From Archangium minus (lineage in GTDB: Bacteria; Myxococcota; Myxococcia; Myxococcales; Myxococcaceae), in assembly GCF_044360475.1 (NCBI RefSeq), contig NZ_CP043494.1:13144001-13208000 (forward strand): a stretch of DNA of 64,000 bases. The letters run 5' to 3'. The first letter of the stretch is position 1. Every line of letters begins with the position of its first letter. This document shows positions 63,469 to 64,000 of the stretch, in pieces. The notes beneath the pieces were generated by a model that did no database searches, had not been told where the DNA came from, and saw nothing but the letters and a program-made list of their open reading frames with translations. Position numbers and translations under genes: made by a program.

Positions 63469-64000
63469 TCAGAACGTAGGCACGTCGTTGGCCAGGTGCG
63501 CCGACAGGCCACCATCCATCACCAGCGAGCTGCCGTTGATGTAGCCTCCGAAGGGCCCGACGATGAAGGCCACCAACCTGGCCACCTCCTCAGCGCTTCC
63601 GAACCTCCCGGCGGGAATCCTTCGCAACAGCTCCTTGCGCGACTCGGGGTCCGCGTTCGCCAACATCTCCGTGTCGATGTAGCCAGGACACACGGCGTTG
63701 CAGGTGATGCCGTAGGCGCCCCACTCGGCGGCGATCGTCTTCGAGAAGCCGATGATGGCGTGCTTGGTCGCCGCATAGGTGGAGGAGCGCGCCCCCCCGA
63801 ACAGCCCCTGAATGGAGGAGATGTTCACGATCCTCCCGTACCCACTCGCCTTCATGCGGGGCAGCGCCCAGCGACAGAAGTGGCGCACGCCATCCACGTT
63901 CACGCCGAACAGGGCGTCCCACTCTGCCGTGTCGACCTCGTCCACGCGGTGGAAGGGTCCTCCGACGCCGGCGTTGTTCACGATGACGCCGGGAGTGCCC
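63469..64000 (-). CDS. Short-chain dehydrogenase/reductase (5' end cut by window edge)
   Basis: About 177 C-terminal residues of a classical SDR; the cofactor loop lies outside the window. Visible motifs: NNAG, VNVDGVRHFCRWALPRM, IVNISSIQG with catalytic Ser, YAATK (the YxxxK dyad), CNAVCPGYIDTEM and GSSLVMDGGLS. The layout is that of 3-oxoacyl-ACP reductase FabG-like or hydroxybutyrate dehydrogenase-like enzymes. It is convergent with the MshEN gene, with 10 bases between the stops. Confidence 0.88.
   Translation of the reverse strand, partial: GTPGVIVNNAGVGGPFHRVDEVDTAEWDALFGVNVDGVRHFCRWALPRMKASGYGRIVNISSIQGLFGGARSSTYAATKHAIIGFSKTIAAEWGAYGITCNAVCPGYIDTEMLANADPESRKELLRRIPAGRFGSAEEVARLVAFIVGPFGGYINGSSLVMDGGLSAHLANDVPTF

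Overview
The window is GC-rich DNA from a myxobacterium, most likely Cystobacterineae (Archangium/Cystobacter/Myxococcus relatives). I infer this from the near-saturated G/C third codon positions and from gene families largely confined to that group: DUF2381, DUF3396 immunity proteins, multidomain kinase/ATPase/GAF/histidine-kinase proteins, TPR-bearing Ser/Thr kinases with an N-terminal zinc finger, and a Myxococcales-type sigma-70 protein. No rRNA, tRNA, CRISPR array, intact insertion sequence or prophage was seen.

Region 1 (1-14.9 kb) is a conflict and defence neighbourhood with recombination scars. It opens with the tail of an ATPase-like ORF overlapping a PtuB-like HNH endonuclease (Septu/retron-Ec78 type). 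A secreted GHH-type nuclease toxin with a SUKH immunity gene follows. Around them lie remnants of a second toxin/immunity pair, a second PtuB gene and a second DUF3396 gene. A coupled DUF2381-lipoprotein-DUF3396 operon, an ankyrin protein and an M16 peptidase come next, then an AHH-nuclease toxin with an Imm11 immunity gene. A 126-bp direct repeat (11580-11705 and 13926-14051), the copied 3' end of an alpha/beta-hydrolase gene, brackets a further cassette: an unknown gene, a Cys-rich lipoprotein and a probable immunity gene.

Region 2 (15-27.6 kb) is mostly housekeeping: SppA, a MazG-like protein, an uncharacterised myxobacterial protein, an NTF2-like lipoprotein, an oversized lactone/alditol oxidase and PEP carboxylase. 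It ends with two paralogous coiled-coil membrane proteins and an orphan membrane protein.

Region 3 (27.6-41.2 kb) holds two near-identical proteins of about 1,770 residues (kinase, AAA-type ATPase, GAF, histidine kinase). They flank an oppositely oriented Cache-HAMP histidine kinase with the same HNVGN-type H-box.

Region 4 (41.2-45.5 kb) looks like a copper-handling cassette: a multicopper oxidase and a Cys/His-rich exported protein between two paralogous tiny membrane proteins, each preceded by the same GCCGTCCT/AGGACGG hairpin. An SDR and a divergent LysR regulator follow.

Region 5 (45.5-53.2 kb) carries two TPR-type membrane Ser/Thr kinases. The second is fused to an anti-sigma-type zinc finger and lies upstream of a sigma-70-like gene.

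Region 6 (53.2-64 kb) contains a beta-helix lipoprotein, a gene flanked by two copies of a structured repeat of about 280-300 bp, a methyltransferase, a polysaccharide lyase, a DUF3626 gene coupled to an erythromycin-esterase-like lipoprotein, a GFA protein, a MshEN/pseudo-receiver protein and a truncated SDR.
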